Source of the DNA: Primulina eburnea
Taxonomy: Eukaryota > Streptophyta > Magnoliopsida > Lamiales > Gesneriaceae
NCBI RefSeq assembly: GCF_022965805.1
Contig: NC_133103.1
Coordinates: forward strand, 52,960,386-53,024,385
Reading direction: 5' to 3'
Length of the DNA: 64,000 bases
Part shown: positions 59,917-64,000 of the stretch, in pieces
Position numbering within the stretch: position 1 is the stretch's first letter
Layout of the letters: the number at the start of each line of letters is the position of its first letter
Position numbers and translations under genes: made by a program
Notes under the pieces: model-generated
Database searches by the model: none
What the model saw: the letters and a program-made list of their open reading frames with translations, nothing else
Told to the model about the DNA's origin: nothing

Positions 59917-62453
59917 TGTAAGGTCCAAAAATACAATAATGTAATCTAACTGCATGCAAATTTAGGAAAAATGAAAAATGACTATTTAAATGGTTTTAAT
60001 TGCATAAATTTTAATGGTCCGCATGTTTGAATTTTTAAAATATATCTTTCTACATGAATGCATAAAATTGTGTTTTAAAGGCTATTCAAGACGCGATCGA
60101 GGAACGGAGACCAGGAACCATATGAGGAAAAATATTTTTATTAAATAATTATTTTTAATTGTTTAATATGTGGTGTATTTTAAATAGAATTTTTGAAAAT
60201 GAAGTGTTTTTATACGCCGAGTCATATTTTAAACTGGTAATCAATTTTTGATAAAGTTATGGACTTTTTGAGAACTCGGTTAATATTTTCACAAACTTTT
60301 CTAAACAAAATATTTAAATATTAACTAATGGGCTTAATGAGCTTAATATACTAGGTTAATGGGGTTAAGCTTGCACAATTAGTTTTAATTAATAAATAAT
60401 GCCAAAAACCTTTCCCAAACCCCACACAACTCACGGCCCTCACCCTAAAAGAAATACTAGGACTCTTCATAGTCGAATCACACGGACACACACACACACA
60501 ACCAAGGGTTTTCACGTGAACTTGGAGAAAAAAATTCAGCAAGGTCCTTTGCGTCGACGTCCTCAAATTGCAAATTGTTTTTGTGTGTAATATATGCAAA
60601 GACATGTCTTAACATCTTTTTTCTCATCTATCACACCATATTATATGTTTGATGCATGTTTGCATGAAAAGAACCCTTGTATTATTTTCGTTTTTATGCC
60701 ATAATATGCTAAAAACTCATTTTTTTTATGATTTAAAACTCTTGCTATTGATGCATGAAGGGGATCCCATGGTAGGGACACAAAAGACATGAATTTCAGA
60801 GGGTTTAGAATGCTTAAGTTAGGCTGCATAAGGTCTGGATGTGAGGGGTAAGGGGTTGCATGAAAATAGAATCCTTGTGGGCTGGGGCTCTACGGCTAGG
60901 GCATCCTTGAGGGCCACAGTTTGTAGCTGCTATTAGGGTGTGTCCAGGAGACCTAAATGGGTTTTAGGATGGTTAAGGGGTGGTTGGATGATGCTTGGTT
61001 TGAAGGCTAGGGCGATCGCATGAGGGAAGTCGTGCATGGCTCCTAGGGCACGGCTGGAAGGGCTGGCACATTTGGGGTTGTTCGGTTCTATTCAGTAGGT
61101 TTCCTAGGCTTTGGTTATGGTCCTAAGAGGCTCAGCTAGGGTCTGGTTGGGATGGTTGGTGGCTAGGGACGAAGGGTGCATGGTTGGGGAGGCTAGGGTT
61201 TTCAAGTTTGGGCAAGAAAAGTTCAGTAGCTGTTCTAGGCTAGATCGAGGTTCTTGATGGGCTTGAATTGGGTTGTATATGGTATGGTTAGATGTTAATA
61301 AGCTTTGGTTCAAAGTTTGGTAAGGTTTGATTAAGTTTCGAGTCAATACAAGTCAAAATCGGGATGTACGTCTAAGTTTAAAATCGAATTGAAAAATTAG
61401 TCGAAGATATATTTATGGGTGTATTTCAAGGTGATATGTTAAGTTTGGAATGATTTGGATCGTCGTTTTAAGGTCTAAGGATAAACTGAGAAAGTTAGGG
61501 TTTCATAGGCAAAACAGTCATTTTACACTTGAAAAATGTTAGAAGTCCTGACAGTGCCCTGAATGCAATAATAAATGTTAAAACATTTATTTTAAACGTT
61601 TATGGAATTTTATGATGAACCGTTAAGAGGTGAATTGATTGTGACTAATATGATGATACGATGATATGTAAGGGCAAGGCTCAGTTGACGGGGTGATAGT
61701 GTCGATGATGTCGCCGCCGCCCGGTACCGTGGTAATACGTAGATGGATCCATCGACCTACATCTAATAAGAAAGTCACAATTGAGGATCTGAATTCAATA
61801 AAAAGATAAATGTATACGTATATGATGAAAATAAATATAATATGATATGTTGAAAGGGAAATGTTAAAGTTCATGTTCATGAAAAGCTATTTTATTAAAA
61901 TTATTTTCATTGTTGCTTGTGAATGTATATCTATTACTTGCTATCATGGTTAATGTTTGTTGAGTCAATAGATTCACTAGGTGTGATCGATGCAGGTGAG
62001 CATGAGATTGATGTTAATGGAGGTCTTGATGGTTGATATTATTGGACTGAAGGTGCACAGAACCCGAGGACCGTCGCAAACTTTTCCGCAAATAAAATTC
62101 TGTTTATGAATTATGATTATTTAAAGATTTTTATGACTTATGATGCTTTTGAAAGGTTTTGATAGGATGATAGAGTTAAGTTTATTTTTGAAATAATGTT
62201 AGTTTAGATTGATTGACTAAACGAATTTATACTTTGAATTACTTTCTTTTGGATTTTCAAATAATAGTTGGTTGGTTTATTTTTAAAGTTCAGCTAATAA
62301 AATCTCGTTGAAAGCACGAAATTCTAATAAATTATTAGTACTATACAAAATACATTAAATGATCGGGGTGTTTATATGTATATGGCTGAGGGTTGCAGAC
62401 ATATAAAGAATATTATAATATATTTTAAAGAAAAACGAGCAGTAGACGTTTCA
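59917..62453 (+). mobile_element. Non-coding LTR-type element related to 29593-33688
   Basis: 2537 bp, begins TGTAAGGTCCAAAAATAC and ends AGTAGACGTTTCA. It aligns with the minus strand of 29593-33688 along most of its length. Shared blocks include CGATCGAGGAACGGAGACC (60096-60114), the GGCTAGGG-rich middle (60840-61350), CCTGACAGTGCCC (61548-61560) and ATGGATCCATCGAC with CCGCCGCCC (61711-61757). No coding capacity. No matching target duplication is visible (CTGAC on the left, GTCAT on the right), so one end may be altered. It lies 3' of the gypsy integrase remains. Confidence 0.75.
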
Positions 62454-63388
62454 GTCATCTTGAAAATTGATGAATTTGCTCGGTTTTATATAGAACAAAA
62501 TTTTACATTTTACCTTGGTTAATATTTTTCTCGTGTTATAAATTCTATACTAAGAAAAGTTTTAAATTTTACATCATTTCCGAGTATGTACCCTCCTCGG
62601 ATAGGAGATTCAATATTTAGTGAAATTTACCATTTCATTTTTTACTTGGGTCTTACTACCATGCTCGGATTATAAGTTAAACGCAATACTCGGACTAGGT
62701 TTTCAACACTTAGTAAAAGTTTAACATCTATCCTTTTACTCTGGTTTGAAATACCATCCTCGGATTATGATCTCTGTATTTAGTATTATTCAGACATATA
62801 ATGTGCTTGGCTCAAATTTTAAGATACGATAGCTTAAATACAAATGTGTATTGTATTGAGAGAAAACATAGGTATTACAAAAGAAGAGAAAAAACAAAAG
62901 AACAAAGAACATGAACTAAGATTTCTCGGCGTTCCTAGACTCATCCTCGATCTTTTTTTGGCTAGAAAGTTCAGCCTCCTCAAGCATATCCTCAAAGGCC
63001 TTATCTATATTTAGGAAAGATGTTGGATGCTCTTCTTTAGGATATTCATTGGTTCGGAACTGACCAGACAGACCTGTAAACCCTACTCGAAGTACTCTTC
63101 AGGATTTCAGAACACATGGCCTCGAAATCTTTGTACTGGATGAAGGGCATCCTCTGCTGGCCGAGCTTTATCCCTTTTATGTCAGTGTGGATTGCTTCCA
63201 ATCCTTGTTCAACTTGGTCAATAAAGAAGACTTATCTTCAACCCTCTGGGACTCTGAGGTCTAAATTTGCAACATCAGCTCTGTATGTCGTGCCCATATA
63301 TCGTCCAAATCCCTCTGTGGGGACTGGGCAGCTGTCGGACTTGGCTGGCACAGAAGAAATGCTCCGGCCCAAAACATAAATTACCCAA
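62454..63388 (-). pseudogene. Remnant minus-strand reading frame downstream of the gypsy element
   Basis: On the minus strand about 63050-62920 reads FRTNEYPKEEHPTSFL and continues KAFEDMLEEAELSSQKKIED to a stop, an acidic coiled-coil-like tail. Earlier parts (63380-63120) contain frame interruptions. Some Tat-lineage gypsy elements carry an extra antisense gene between pol and the 3' LTR. The position fits that idea, but no family match can be confirmed. Confidence 0.4.
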
Positions 63389-64000
63389 TGTTGCGTATTT
63401 TCCACTCGCAAGCGCACGGTTGTCAAGTTTTAATATAAGAGAGTAAAGTATTGTTTCCACGAGGAGTGTATATATAAAAGTATATCAGTGCTTGTAATTA
63501 AAATAGTCATAATTTTATCTAGAAGAATCAATAAATGCTTTAGTTTACTGAAAATGAATTATTTGAAAATAAATATTAATCGAATCACCGAATTGAGCAA
63601 TTATCAATGAAAAAAAATATATAGAAGAATGATTTCACTTAGTTTCCACGATAACTATTCCCGATTGAATTTATATTCATGAATTTCATTAATTTAATAG
63701 CCAAGACCACTTGATTATTTTATTCCCTCTTTTCCAAGTGACGAATAAAGTGTATCATTCAAACTTCGATTCAAACACTCCTAATAAAAATCTAAATTCA
63801 AATGATATATGAAAAAGATGATTTTACCTAAACCCCGCTAAAGTTATACGCCTTCAGAACAATATAAACATTTAACGATGTGTCTTTAATGATCTATAAT
63901 TCTAGTCTCTCTCCCGAGTTGTATAATTAATATGATAACAATTAATTTATAGCCAGTAAATTGAAATCGACAAGAACTAGAAAACACAATTAAACTAACA
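63389..64000 (+). mobile_element. LTR of the 54290-55692 family, truncated by the window end
   Basis: Begins TGTTGCGTATTTTCCAC and follows the solo LTR at 54290 for 612 bp with moderate divergence. Whether it is a solo LTR or the 5' LTR of a complete element cannot be seen. Confidence 0.8.

Noticed and set aside
61623..61880. 85-codon minus-strand frame
   Set aside because: Lies in the non-coding LTR-type element and is not kept in the related copy at 29593-33688.
1..64000. CRISPR arrays, rRNA or tRNA genes
   Set aside because: No spaced short palindromic repeats of that type and no recognisable rRNA or tRNA sequence were found; the regular repeats at 5879-7979 are TRIM units.

Overview
This is a eudicot plant nuclear window, very probably an asterid and perhaps Lamiales, although the family assignment is only an impression. 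Evidence: intron-rich genes with GT-AG splice sites, plant-specific proteins (a PUCHI/LEP-type AP2/ERF factor, an ALWAYS EARLY protein, an SNF4 beta-gamma subunit), AT-rich intergenic DNA with long dinucleotide microsatellites, and dense nested copia, gypsy, hAT and TRIM transposons.

Layout. 1-4.2 kb is AT-rich intergenic DNA with two copies of a small inverted-repeat element, microsatellites and a long hairpin just upstream of a single-exon ERF transcription factor gene (4234-5160, +). At 5879-7979 lies a tandem array of a TRIM retrotransposon: nine 117-120 bp LTRs separated by eight short internal regions at a 248 bp period, alternating between two subtypes. A decayed CCCH zinc-finger pseudogene (9960-10800, -) follows. 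The main gene of the left half is an ALWAYS EARLY/LIN9 homologue (coding 12752-22060, +, 20 coding exons, 1149 aa deduced, every junction phase-consistent, one GC-AG intron). A small conserved gene of unknown function (24650 to 23060, -, about 154 aa) converges on it.

26.4-43.0 kb is a transposon cluster. A young copia element with near-identical LTRs (26787-35708) sits in the 3' LTR of an older, minus-strand copia element. The young copia carries a 4.1 kb non-coding LTR-type insertion with a perfect 5 bp target duplication. Two internally deleted hAT elements follow in opposite orientation, each with a perfect 8 bp target duplication. One keeps the transposase C-terminal dimerisation region and the other keeps the N-terminal TTF-type zinc finger.

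43.5-49.5 kb holds a complete SNF4 gene (SnRK1 beta-gamma subunit) on the minus strand: 13 coding exons, 490 aa deduced, N-terminal carbohydrate-binding module and CBS repeats. From about 50.8 kb to the end the DNA is a degenerate Tat-lineage Ty3/gypsy element. A hAT element is nested in its protease region, and a solo LTR is nested inside that hAT. A second non-coding LTR-type element (59917-62453) and the start of a second copy of the solo-LTR family (63389 onward) also lie here.

The four host genes have no operon-like relation. They are regulators of lateral-organ identity (ERF), cell-cycle/chromatin control (ALY in the plant DREAM/MuvB-type complex), energy signalling (SNF4) and an unknown protein. 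All exon models were read by eye from splice signals, reading phase and family resemblance, without alignments or transcripts.
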